Positions 15,341 to 22,465 of a stretch of DNA of 22,465 bases are shown one piece after another; positions within the stretch are counted from its first letter, which is position 1; every line of letters begins with the position of its first letter. The stretch is from Oscillospiraceae bacterium (GTDB lineage: Bacteria; Bacillota_A; Clostridia; Oscillospirales; Oscillospiraceae): NCBI GenBank assembly GCA_021771675.1, contig JAETOP010000062.1:1-22465 (forward strand), written 5' to 3'. The position numbers and the translations under genes are program-made. The notes under the pieces are model-generated. The model ran no database searches. It worked only from the letters and a program-made list of their open reading frames with translations, and was not told the DNA's origin.

Positions 15341-15371
15341 CGGAAAGTGGAGGAAACTCCACTTTCCGCTT
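15341..15371 (+). terminator. Hairpin/partial terminator between pth and mfd
   Basis: A perfect 12-bp stem, CGGAAAGTGGAG (15341-15352)/CTCCACTTTCCG (15357-15368), closes a GAAA tetraloop. An A-run precedes it, but on the plus strand only CTTTG follows, so it is a weak terminator in the direction of the operon. It probably lowers but does not stop transcription into mfd. On the minus strand it would terminate well. Confidence 0.6.
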
Positions 15372-15412
15372 TGCCATGTGGAGCGAATCAATCCTTTGAG
15401 AGGCAGTATATT

Positions 15413-18400
15413 ATGGATCAAGTCTTATTCATGCTGAAAACCATCCCCGAATACGGAGCTCTGGTTCAATCCCTCAATCAGGGGGCGTCCGCTGCTGTAA
15501 CTGGCATCGGGCAAATCAACCGTTCCCACCTGATCGCCGGGCTCAGCCAGGAGCTGACAAGGCCCCTGGTCATCCTGGTGCAGGACGAGATGGCCGCCCG
15601 GAAGCTGCAGGAGGAGCTGAAATGCTTCCTGGGCACAGAGGTTCCGGTTCTTCCCGGGCGGGAGCTGACATTGTACGACGCTGCGGTGGTATCCCGGGCC
15701 TGGGAGCAGAAGCGGCTGCGGCAGCTCTATGCCCTGGGCTGCGGGGATACCCCCATCCAAATTCTGTCCTGGGAGTCTGCCAGTCAGAGGACACTACCCC
15801 CCTCTGTATTGTCCCGGACAACAATCACCCTTGAAATTGGAAAAGAATATCAAATCCAGGACTTGATTGCAAGCCTGGTGGCCGCCGGATACAGCCGATG
15901 CGGCATGGTGGAGGGCGTGGGACAGTTTGCCCTCCGGGGGGGCATTCTGGATATCTTCTCCCCCGCCTGTGAAAAACCCGTCCGTGCGGAATTCTTTGGC
16001 GACGAGCTGGACACCATGGGCTTCTTTGATCCCGGCACCCAGCGGCGGGAGGAAAACACCGACAGCTGCGTCCTTCTTCCGGTCTGTGAGACTCTGCCCC
16101 ACTGTCACCCCGGCAAGGTGGAGGGGCTCTGCAAGGACCTTCGCGGCATGATTGCCCGGCAGCGGCGGCGGAAAACCGTCAACGAGCCCTTGGTCGCCAC
16201 CCTCTCCAGGGACCTGGAAAAATATGAAAACGGTCTGAGTAATCCCGCCTCGGACAGATACATGTCCCTGATCTATCCGGAAAACACCACAGCCCTGGAC
16301 TATGTTCCCCAGGACGCCGTTGTGGTGCTCTGCGACCACGCCAGCCTCCAGCGCTCTGCCCGCACCAGAACCGAGGAGCTGGGAATGCAGCTGGACAGTA
16401 TGCTCCAGGGTGGCCTGGTGGCGGGAGAGCTCTGCGACTACAGCCTGCAATGGGAGGATTTCTGCCAGCGCCTCCGGGGCCGGACCGTGGCGTATCTGGA
16501 CACCTTCGGCGGCAGTGCCTATCCGGAGGACTGCCCGCCCAGGCAGCTGCTCCCCATGACGGCCAAGCAGCTCCCCGGCTATGGCGGCAGCATGGATACC
16601 GTGGTCAGCGACCTGACCCACTACCAGAAAATGGAGTTCGGCAGCCTGGTGCTCTGCGGCACCAGAAGGAGAGCCGAGCTTTTGCAGCAAATGCTCCGGG
16701 AAAAGGGATTGAGCGCCTTCCTCTGCATTCCTCTGACCACCCTGCCAAAGCCCGGTCAGATTCTCCTGGCCGAGGGGAGCCTGCCTTATGGCATGGAGTA
16801 TCCTCTGTCCAAGCTGGCCGTACTCACAGAAGGCCAGCTGATTGCCAAGGGTGAACCCCGGCGCAGGGCCAAGAAAACCGGCTCTACCAACCGTCAAAAG
16901 TTGAATTCCTTTACTGACCTGACACCAGGTGATCTGGTGGTTCACGAGAACTACGGCATTGGCCGATTTCTGGCCATGGAGCAGATCAAAGTGGACGGTG
17001 CGGTGAAGGACTATATCAAAATCGCCTACCAGGGATCGGATACCCTGTTTGTCCCCGCCACACAGCTGGACCTGGTGAGCAAATACATTGGCGGTGGCGG
17101 CGAGGATGCCAATGTCAAGCTGAATAAGATCGGTTCCGACGCCTGGCAGAAAACCAAGGCTAAGGCCAGAAAAGCCGCTAAGGACATGGCTGGGGAGCTG
17201 ATCCAGCTCTATGCCGCCCGAAAGCGTCAGCCCGGCTACGCCTTTGCGGCGGATGCCCCCTGGCAAAAGGAGTTTGAGGATAATTTCCCCTATCCCGAGA
17301 CCGATGACCAGCTGCGCTGCATTGCCGACATCAAGCGGGACATGGAATCCCCCACGCCCATGGACCGGCTGCTCTGCGGGGACGTGGGCTTTGGCAAAAC
17401 CGAGGTGGCGCTGCGGGCCGTGATGAAATGCGTAATGGACGGCAAGCAGGCCGCCATTCTGGTGCCCACCACGGTGCTGGCCCAGCAGCACTACCAGACC
17501 GCCTCCTCCCGATTCCGGGGCTTCCCGGTGAACATTGACGTGCTCAGCCGGTTCCGAACCGCCAAGCAGCAGAGCAAAACCCTGCTGGACCTTCGCAGCG
17601 GAAATGTGGATTTGATTATCGGCACCCACAAGCTGCTGCAAAAGAGCATCCAGTTCAAGGATTTGGGCCTTCTCATCGTGGATGAGGAGCAGCGTTTCGG
17701 CGTCAGCCACAAGGAGCGTCTGAAGGAGATTTCCAAAGGCGTGGACGTGCTGACCCTCTCCGCCACCCCCATCCCCCGAACGCTGAACATGGCCCTCTCC
17801 GGCATTCGGGATATGTCCACCATTGAGGAGCCCCCTTCTGACCGGTATCCGGTTCAGACCTTTGTAACAGAATATAACACCGCCATCATCGACGACGCCA
17901 TCCGCCGGGAGGTGGAGCGGGGTGGCCAGGTCTACTATCTGCACAACCGCACAGAAACCATCGACCAGTGCGCCGGCGCCCTGCGGCGGCGGATTCCCGG
18001 ACTGTCCGTGGCCGTAGCCCACGGGCAGATGAGTGAGGACGCCCTGGGGGATGTGATGCAGGCCATGGCCGACGGGGAGATTCAAGTATTGGTGTGCACC
18101 ACCATCATTGAAACCGGACTGGATATTCCCAACGCCAACACCCTGATTATTGAAAACGCCGACCGGTTTGGCCTGTCCCAGCTCCATCAGCTCCGGGGCC
18201 GGGTGGGCCGGTCCACCCGGCATGCCTATGCTTATTTCACCTACCGTCCGGACAAAAGCCTGACGGAAATTGCGGAAAAGCGGCTGTCCGCCATCCGGGA
18301 CTTTGCGGAGTTCGGCTCCGGCTTCAAAATCGCCATGCGTGACCTGGAGATTCGGGGCGCGGGCAACCTGCTGGGGTCGGAGCAGTCCGGCCATATGATG

Positions 18401-18922
18401 AGCGTGGGCTACGATATGTATTTGAAGCTGCTGGACGAGGCCGTGCTGGAAGAGCGAGGAGAAGCGCCAAAGGCCCCGGATTGCACCGCAGACCTGAATG
18501 TCACCGCCAACGTAGACAAGGACTATGTGTCCCGGGGAGAGGAGCGGATGGACCTCTACCGCCGAATGGCCGCCATCCGCACACAGGAGGATGCGGACGA
18601 TCTGCTGGACGAAATCGTGGACCGCTACGGCGAGCCGCCCAAGGGAGTGCTGAACCTCATCGACATCGCCCTGCTCCGGGCAAAGGCACGGAAGGTTGGC
18701 ATCAAGGACATCCGTCAGAAGGGCGGCGACGTGCTTTTCGTGCTGACAAATCTGAATTTTGAGGCTGTGGGCGCTCTGTGTGCCGACCCGGACTACAAGA
18801 CAAGGGTAGTTTTCCTGGCCAACGCCAAGGAACCCACCCTCCGTTTCAAGCTTTCCTCCGGTGTGGACAGTCTGAAGCAGAGCAAGGTGTTCATTGAACA
18901 CTACAGTGCCTTCTGCCCCTGA
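15413..18922 (+). CDS. mfd: Transcription-repair coupling factor
   Basis: Mfd displaces stalled RNA polymerase from lesions and recruits UvrA. The 1169-residue length is normal. Domains: a UvrB-like N-terminal part (about 1-340; TGIGQINRS near 30-38 looks like a degenerate Walker A), an RNA-polymerase interaction domain (about 500-570, beginning LTPGDLVVHENYGIG), a RecG-like helicase with Walker A GDVGFGKTE (about 656-664), DEEQ box (about 756), motif VI QLRGRVGRS (about 925-935), and the C-terminal TRCF domain (about 1020-1120). The ATG start is 90 bases after pth, with GAGAGG 9-10 bases upstream; upstream in-frame codons overlap pth and are not used. It is probably expressed from the prs promoter through the hairpin at 15341. 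It shares the window with uvrA and uvrB. Confidence 0.98.
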   Translation: MDQVLFMLKTIPEYGALVQSLNQGASAAVTGIGQINRSHLIAGLSQELTRPLVILVQDEMAARKLQEELKCFLGTEVPVLPGRELTLYDAAVVSRAWEQKRLRQLYALGCGDTPIQILSWESASQRTLPPSVLSRTTITLEIGKEYQIQDLIASLVAAGYSRCGMVEGVGQFALRGGILDIFSPACEKPVRAEFFGDELDTMGFFDPGTQRREENTDSCVLLPVCETLPHCHPGKVEGLCKDLRGMIARQRRRKTVNEPLVATLSRDLEKYENGLSNPASDRYMSLIYPENTTALDYVPQDAVVVLCDHASLQRSARTRTEELGMQLDSMLQGGLVAGELCDYSLQWEDFCQRLRGRTVAYLDTFGGSAYPEDCPPRQLLPMTAKQLPGYGGSMDTVVSDLTHYQKMEFGSLVLCGTRRRAELLQQMLREKGLSAFLCIPLTTLPKPGQILLAEGSLPYGMEYPLSKLAVLTEGQLIAKGEPRRRAKKTGSTNRQKLNSFTDLTPGDLVVHENYGIGRFLAMEQIKVDGAVKDYIKIAYQGSDTLFVPATQLDLVSKYIGGGGEDANVKLNKIGSDAWQKTKAKARKAAKDMAGELIQLYAARKRQPGYAFAADAPWQKEFEDNFPYPETDDQLRCIADIKRDMESPTPMDRLLCGDVGFGKTEVALRAVMKCVMDGKQAAILVPTTVLAQQHYQTASSRFRGFPVNIDVLSRFRTAKQQSKTLLDLRSGNVDLIIGTHKLLQKSIQFKDLGLLIVDEEQRFGVSHKERLKEISKGVDVLTLSATPIPRTLNMALSGIRDMSTIEEPPSDRYPVQTFVTEYNTAIIDDAIRREVERGGQVYYLHNRTETIDQCAGALRRRIPGLSVAVAHGQMSEDALGDVMQAMADGEIQVLVCTTIIETGLDIPNANTLIIENADRFGLSQLHQLRGRVGRSTRHAYAYFTYRPDKSLTEIAEKRLSAIRDFAEFGSGFKIAMRDLEIRGAGNLLGSEQSGHMMSVGYDMYLKLLDEAVLEERGEAPKAPDCTADLNVTANVDKDYVSRGEERMDLYRRMAAIRTQEDADDLLDEIVDRYGEPPKGVLNLIDIALLRAKARKVGIKDIRQKGGDVLFVLTNLNFEAVGALCADPDYKTRVVFLANAKEPTLRFKLSSGVDSLKQSKVFIEHYSAFCP

Positions 18923-18960
18923 TTTCGGAAAAACCCCATATTTGTTTCACAAAAAACCGA

Positions 18961-18989
18961 TTGTTTTTCCTCTCACCCTATGGTATAAT
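18961..18989 (+). promoter_or_regulatory. Extended -10 promoter of the VanW-family gene
   Basis: TTGTTT (-35, 18961-18966) and TATAAT (-10, 18984-18989) have a 17-bp spacer; TGG directly before the -10 makes it an extended -10. It lies 40 bases before the start codon and after the end of mfd. Confidence 0.75.
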
Positions 18990-19028
18990 TCTTTTCGATA
19001 TATTCTGACATGTTAGGGGGCCTTCCCA

Positions 19029-20876
19029 TTGGCCAAAGATGATTTCTTTCATACCACAGCGGATCAATATGATCCGCTCCTTCCCGACGAGGAAATGTCC
19101 ACTGAAGATTTGGATGCCTTCCTGGCCAGTCTCGATTCGGTGCTCACCACCACCCCGCAATCAGGCTCCTCTGTGGTAACGAAGGCTCCGGAGATAACTC
19201 CTCCTCTGCCCCAAAAATCCAAACATCGGGAGCCTGCTGGTCAGAAACCCGCTCAGCAGGGTTCCTCTCGGAAGCCCGACGAGCAAGGCCATCGGCACCT
19301 GTGGATTATTAATCTCATCCTTGGGCTGATCTGTCTGGGACTGGTGGTGGGAATCGCCGCCGTGATTCTGCTTCAGCAAAATGCGGATCCTCTCGATGGG
19401 AAAATCGTGGAAAATGTTTACGTGGCCGGAATCGACATCGGCGGCATGAGCAAAAATCAGGCCATGGCAGCTGTCAACGCCGCTTCCAACACTTTCATGG
19501 AGAATGATATGGTGGTAGAGCTGGGCAGCAATCAGCTGATCCTCTCCTCCTCTCAGGCCAAACCTGTTTTGAATGTTCAATCCGCCGTGGATACAGCCTT
19601 CTCCCTTGGCCGAACCGGTTCCACCTCTCAGCGGCAGCAGGATTACCGCAGGGCCCAAAAGTCCCCAATAGACATCTCCGGAATGGAGTATCTGTCCGTA
19701 AATACCGACTACATCCGCAGCGTCGTCTCCGATTTCATCCAAAGCATCTCCAGCGAGTACAGTCCTTCCGGCTATCATCTGGAGGGAGAACGCCCCGCTC
19801 TGGATGCCGACAGCTTTGACAAAGACGTCCCCTGCCAGACCCTGGTGCTGGAGGTGGGCTCTCCCGGCAGTCAGTTTGACCTGGAGGGAATCTGTGATGC
19901 CATCTACCAGGGTTACTGCCAGAACAACCTTCACCTGACGATTTCCCAGAAATACCTGCCCCAATTTCCTGAAAGCCTGGACATCGACGTCATCTATCAG
20001 CAGCTTCATGTGGATGCCGTAGAAGCGAAAGAGGAGAATGGGACTTTCATCCCCGGCTCCTGCGGCTATACCTTTGACCTGGATGCGGCCCGGGCCCAGC
20101 TCAGCACCGCCGGCTACGGTGAAACAGTCTCCATTCCAATGGAGTATATCGTCCCTGAGAAGCTGGATAACAACGGCACCTTCACCGAAACCCTGAGCAG
20201 CTATTCCACATCGGTCAGCTCCAATGACACTTACAATCAAAATATGAAGCTTCTCTGTCAGAAGCTGGATGGTCTAGTTCTGGAGCCCGGTGAGGCCTTC
20301 TCCTTTAATACGTTCTTTAAAGAACGCTCAGAGCAGGATGGCTATCGAAAGGCCCCCCGCCATGGCGACTGCTGTATGGACGAGGCGGACTGTGGCGGCA
20401 TCGATCAGATAGCCACTACCCTTTATGTAGCTGCAAAAACCGCAGACCTTTCTGTCTCGGAAAAATACCAGGGCGACCACCTGTGTACCTACACCACAAA
20501 AGGAACGGAATTGAGTGTCACCGGCAGCTGGCAGGATTTGAAGCTGTCCAACACCCTGAGCTTCCCGGTGAAGATCCGTGCCCGTGTGACGGACAAGCAG
20601 GTCATTATTCAATTCCTCAGTGAACAGGCTCTGGATTACTATATCCAGCTGGAATCCCAGGAGGGCTATACCATCGCCCATGGTACTGCTTTTGCCTTCA
20701 AAAAAGCCAGTGATGGCTTCACCAGCGGCGAAACCCTGATTGAAGGTGTGGATGGCTGCCAAGTCACCCTGAACTGGGTCAAATACGACAAGGCAACAAA
20801 CGCAGAACTCAGCCGAACCTCTGAGTTTTTGGAATCCCGCCCCATGAGTTCCGTTCTGGTAAGCATCAGCGGCTGA
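19029..20876 (+). CDS. VanW family membrane protein with divergent core motif
   Basis: This 615-residue protein has an acidic then Pro/Gln-rich cytoplasmic N-terminus (1-88), one membrane helix (about 91-115), and a large outside part. Residues about 125-395 resemble the tandem peptidoglycan-binding-like domains of VanW proteins. The VanW domain spans about 397-525 (EPGEAFSFN at 419-427; TTLYVAA at 463-469; DLKLSN at 503-508). The usual GGGVCQ signature is CGGIDQ (455-460), so its cysteine is an aspartate at position 459. VanW was named from a vancomycin-resistance cluster; its function is not settled, and this gene is not evidence of resistance. The start is probably the TTG at 19029, with AGGGGG 8 bases upstream; the next in-frame ATG (residue 23) has a poorly placed ribosome site. 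It is a single gene with its own promoter and terminator. Confidence 0.85.
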   Translation: MAKDDFFHTTADQYDPLLPDEEMSTEDLDAFLASLDSVLTTTPQSGSSVVTKAPEITPPLPQKSKHREPAGQKPAQQGSSRKPDEQGHRHLWIINLILGLICLGLVVGIAAVILLQQNADPLDGKIVENVYVAGIDIGGMSKNQAMAAVNAASNTFMENDMVVELGSNQLILSSSQAKPVLNVQSAVDTAFSLGRTGSTSQRQQDYRRAQKSPIDISGMEYLSVNTDYIRSVVSDFIQSISSEYSPSGYHLEGERPALDADSFDKDVPCQTLVLEVGSPGSQFDLEGICDAIYQGYCQNNLHLTISQKYLPQFPESLDIDVIYQQLHVDAVEAKEENGTFIPGSCGYTFDLDAARAQLSTAGYGETVSIPMEYIVPEKLDNNGTFTETLSSYSTSVSSNDTYNQNMKLLCQKLDGLVLEPGEAFSFNTFFKERSEQDGYRKAPRHGDCCMDEADCGGIDQIATTLYVAAKTADLSVSEKYQGDHLCTYTTKGTELSVTGSWQDLKLSNTLSFPVKIRARVTDKQVIIQFLSEQALDYYIQLESQEGYTIAHGTAFAFKKASDGFTSGETLIEGVDGCQVTLNWVKYDKATNAELSRTSEFLESRPMSSVLVSISG

Positions 20877-20890
20877 TTGAGAAAAGAGTT

Positions 20891-20926
20891 ACCCCGGAAC
20901 AGTCCCAAGCTGTTCCGGGGTTTATA
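20891..20926 (+). terminator. Intrinsic terminator of the VanW-family gene
   Basis: A perfect 12-bp stem ACCCCGGAACAG (20891-20902)/CTGTTCCGGGGT (20910-20921) with a 7-base loop is followed by TTATAT. It starts 15 bases after the stop. The U-run is short but the stem is strong. Confidence 0.82.
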
Positions 20927-20972
20927 TCCCCGCAGCGGTTGTTAAAAAAATCAAAAAAGGAACTTAAATCTG

Positions 20973-21557
20973 ATGGAACCACTTTTCCGATTGGCAAAAT
21001 ACGATGAAATCGACGCCATTTTGGCAATGTACCGCTCCGCCGTTGGTTTACCAATGTGTACCTGGGATGAGGAATATCCAGGCAGGCTGCAAATCGACGA
21101 AGATTTTCGGGCAGGAAACCTTTTTGTTCTTCTGCTGGGTAAACAGATCATTGGAGCAATCTCCATTGTACCTCAGAATGAGCTGAATGATGCCGCCCAG
21201 TGGGAAGCGAAGGAAAACGCCGCAGAATTTGCCAGGGTTGTGATTGCTCCTGCGTACCAGGGAAAGGGCTACTCCTCCCTTCTGGTTGACGAAGTTCTGA
21301 AAGAAATTCAAAACCGGCAGTTCCATGCCGTCCACCTCTCCGTAGCCGTAGTCAACACGCCTGCCCAGCGAACCTATTTGAAAAAGGGGTTTCAGATTCT
21401 GGAACGGAAGGAATTGTACGGACACTGGTTTTACCTCTGTGAGAAACGACTATTCCCCTCTTCTGATTATCGGACTCCCGATAACGGTCAATCTGGCTTG
21501 CAGCAGGGAGAAACATCACCTCTACAGCCCCATCATTCCAGGAAGATGCTTCCATGA
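20973..21557 (+). CDS. GNAT family N-acetyltransferase
   Basis: This 194-residue protein has a GNAT fold at about residues 1-160. The acetyl-CoA-binding motif A reads VVIAPAYQGKGYSSLLVDEV (89-108), with the Q-x-x-G-x-G/A-type loop at QGKGYS. Residues 122-141 (SVAVVNTPAQRTYLKKGF) form the typical C-terminal part, with the partner strand. The acceptor substrate is unknown. The last 32 residues (163-194) are polar and do not look like GNAT; they may be an unusual tail. The ATG start has AAGGAA about 10 bases upstream. It follows the VanW terminator and has its own terminator, but I saw no clear promoter. Confidence 0.88.
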   Translation: MEPLFRLAKYDEIDAILAMYRSAVGLPMCTWDEEYPGRLQIDEDFRAGNLFVLLLGKQIIGAISIVPQNELNDAAQWEAKENAAEFARVVIAPAYQGKGYSSLLVDEVLKEIQNRQFHAVHLSVAVVNTPAQRTYLKKGFQILERKELYGHWFYLCEKRLFPSSDYRTPDNGQSGLQQGETSPLQPHHSRKMLP

Positions 21558-21616
21558 AAAAGCGGAAGTTGTTAATTGACTCCTTTTTTCGAAAAAATGG
21601 GCATACAATGGAAAAG

Positions 21617-21660
21617 TTCCCGGTCAATGCAAGGTCCTCCTTGAACTGACCGGGAATTTG
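21617..21660 (+). terminator. Intrinsic terminator of the GNAT gene
   Basis: TTCCCGGTCA (21617-21626) pairs with TGACCGGGAA (21647-21656), with an inner CAAGG/CCTTG stem. TTTGTT follows on the plus strand. It lies 60 bases past the stop codon. Confidence 0.78.
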
Positions 21661-21683
21661 TTGCAATCTGACAGAAAATTTAA

Positions 21684-21715
21684 GGCAACCGGGCTGCAAG
21701 CCAGCTAAACTTGCC
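21684..21715 (-). terminator. Possible terminator of the GtrA-like gene
   Basis: On the minus strand GGCAA and TTGCC (21711-21715 and 21684-21688) could pair, with an inner GGCT/AGCC stem, followed by TTAAATTTT. The outer stem is only 5 bp with a large internal loop, so the call is weak. Confidence 0.35.
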
Positions 21716-21747
21716 GTTTTGGAGGCTCAAATTGCACCTTCAATTTT

Positions 21748-22308
21748 TCAGCATGCTTTCTTGTCGCTGAACACGATTTTATTGACGATGAAGAACACCA
21801 CCATACTGACGCCGCCGTTGAGGACGGTGGTTCCGATGTTGTACAGCCAGGGGGCAACGAAATGGCCGGCCACGGCGGCCCAGATGCAGTTGATGGAGTT
21901 GACCACACAGGTGACCACGCAGAAGGCCAGCAGGTACCACATCCCCTGCCGGAGAATGTTCCCCTTGGAGCGGAATACCCAGCTTCTTTGAATGAAGAAG
22001 TTGATGAATTCCCCAATGAACATGGCGATCATGTAGGCGGTGAAGTAGGCAACGCCGCCCTGCTCGGCGCCGTAGCCGATGATGTACCACTTGAAGGAGA
22101 TACCGAACAGGGTCAGGTCAATGCCCGGGAATCCAAAGTCCCGGCTGCCCAGGTAGGCAAAGGCGGCGGGCAGGAAGGTCAGCAGCAGATACTTAAACAC
22201 CGTGATGGCGTTACTGACGATGACAAACAGCCCCCCCTCCCGCACCCACTGGGAAAGGCTGGGATGGGCTTCGGTAAAACGGTTCCACCATTTTTTCAGA
22301 GCATTCAT
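21748..22308 (-). CDS. GtrA-like family membrane protein
   Basis: This 186-residue protein has four hydrophobic segments (about 24-50, 86-106, 123-147 and 155-180), the layout of GtrA-like proteins. RSWVF (108-112) followed by RSKGN matches the conserved loop between helices 2 and 3 of the family. GtrA proteins are thought to move lipid-linked sugars or help in cell-surface glycan synthesis; the exact cargo here is unknown. The loop between helices 1 and 2 (about 51-85) is longer than in many members. The ATG start has AGGAG 6 bases upstream. It begins only 10 bases after the stop of the preceding gene, whose stop codon overlaps its ribosome site, so the two form an operon. Confidence 0.87.
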   Translation of the reverse strand: MNALKKWWNRFTEAHPSLSQWVREGGLFVIVSNAITVFKYLLLTFLPAAFAYLGSRDFGFPGIDLTLFGISFKWYIIGYGAEQGGVAYFTAYMIAMFIGEFINFFIQRSWVFRSKGNILRQGMWYLLAFCVVTCVVNSINCIWAAVAGHFVAPWLYNIGTTVLNGGVSMVVFFIVNKIVFSDKKAC

Positions 22309-22318
22309 GTGGTTCTCC

Positions 22319-22465
22319 TCATTTCCCCAATTGTTTCATAAAGCATTTACTGACCCTGCGATTGCGGAAGAAATCGGCAATCAGCCGTCCCAGGCCCCGC
22401 CAGAAGTGGCCGTTGACCAGCAGAAGAATGTCATCTACCATCTTTTCCGACACCAGGCCCCCGGT
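22319..22465 (-). CDS. 3' end of an unidentified gene upstream of the GtrA-like gene
   Basis: An open frame runs from the window edge (22465) to a TGA at 22319-22321, giving 48 residues that include VSEKMVDDILLLVNGHFW and end in SKCFMKQLGK. It has no stop before the edge and codon use like the neighbours. I do not recognise the family from this tail. Its basic, partly amphipathic end is not diagnostic. The tight junction with the GtrA-like gene (10 bases) suggests joint function, perhaps in cell-surface or lipid-linked sugar metabolism, but this is only context. Confidence 0.65.
   Translation of the reverse strand, partial: TGGLVSEKMVDDILLLVNGHFWRGLGRLIADFFRNRRVSKCFMKQLGK

Noticed and set aside
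15794..18901. Minus-strand open frame of more than 1000 codons opposite mfd
   Set aside because: It mirrors mfd exactly and its translation is low-complexity Gly/His/Leu-rich, with no domain. It is a shadow of a strongly biased gene.
18927..18970. Inverted repeat GGAAAAAC/GTTTTTCC after mfd as a terminator
   Set aside because: The stem is AT-rich with a 28-base loop, and it overlaps the -35 box of the next gene's promoter, so termination here is doubtful.
19029..20876. VanW homologue as evidence of vancomycin resistance
   Set aside because: VanW-family proteins are common in Clostridia outside resistance clusters, and no vanH, vanA/B-type ligase or vanX lies in the window.

Overview
The window looks like chromosomal core sequence from a Gram-positive, low-to-mid-GC-ancestry Clostridia member with GC-rich coding DNA, most likely a gut Oscillospiraceae/Ruminococcaceae relative. 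Reasons: strong AGGAGG-type ribosome sites, sigma-A promoters with 17-18 bp spacers, a GGGtGRT protein with a NifU-like partner, a VanW-family membrane protein, and the Firmicute-type order prs-pth-mfd. The taxonomic call is inference; there is no rRNA here.

Layout from left to right. 1-220: a short structured noncoding end, then a terminator. 274-2095 (minus strand): a two-gene operon encoding a NifU-like Fe-S scaffold and a GGGtGRT protein, driven by a perfect-consensus promoter (TTGACA-17-TATAAT). 2161-2884 (minus): rpe, ribulose-phosphate epimerase, with its own promoter. 3075-5096 (minus): a membrane-anchored protein with a very acidic cytoplasmic N-terminus and an extracellular polysaccharide-deacetylase-like domain that has lost its metal ligands. 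5143-9218 (minus): radC-uvrB-MATE transporter, tightly spaced. 9242-9404: a palindromic MITE-like element immediately upstream of radC. 9483-10654 (plus): an orphan soluble PAS/histidine-kinase-like protein whose phosphoacceptor histidine is replaced by arginine, with its promoter inside an inverted repeat and a strong shared terminator. 10655-13535 (minus): uvrA. 13669-18922 (plus): prs-pth-mfd. 18961-20926 (plus): a VanW-family membrane protein with a divergent core motif. 20973-21660 (plus): a GNAT acetyltransferase. 21748-22465 (minus): a GtrA-like membrane protein preceded by the 3' end of an unidentified gene.

Themes. uvrB, uvrA and mfd (nucleotide excision repair and its transcription-coupled branch), plus the RadC-family protein, all lie within about 10.4 kb, although on different strands and in separate transcription units. 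prs and rpe supply pentose-phosphate and PRPP chemistry. Two proteins look like pseudoenzymes by motif inspection (the deacetylase-fold protein and the histidine-kinase-fold protein), and a third (VanW) has lost the usual cysteine of its signature. No rRNA, tRNA, CRISPR array, phage or complete transposon was seen. The best candidates for under-described biology are the GGGtGRT/NifU-like pair, the histidine-less kinase, and the dead deacetylase with its acidic tail.
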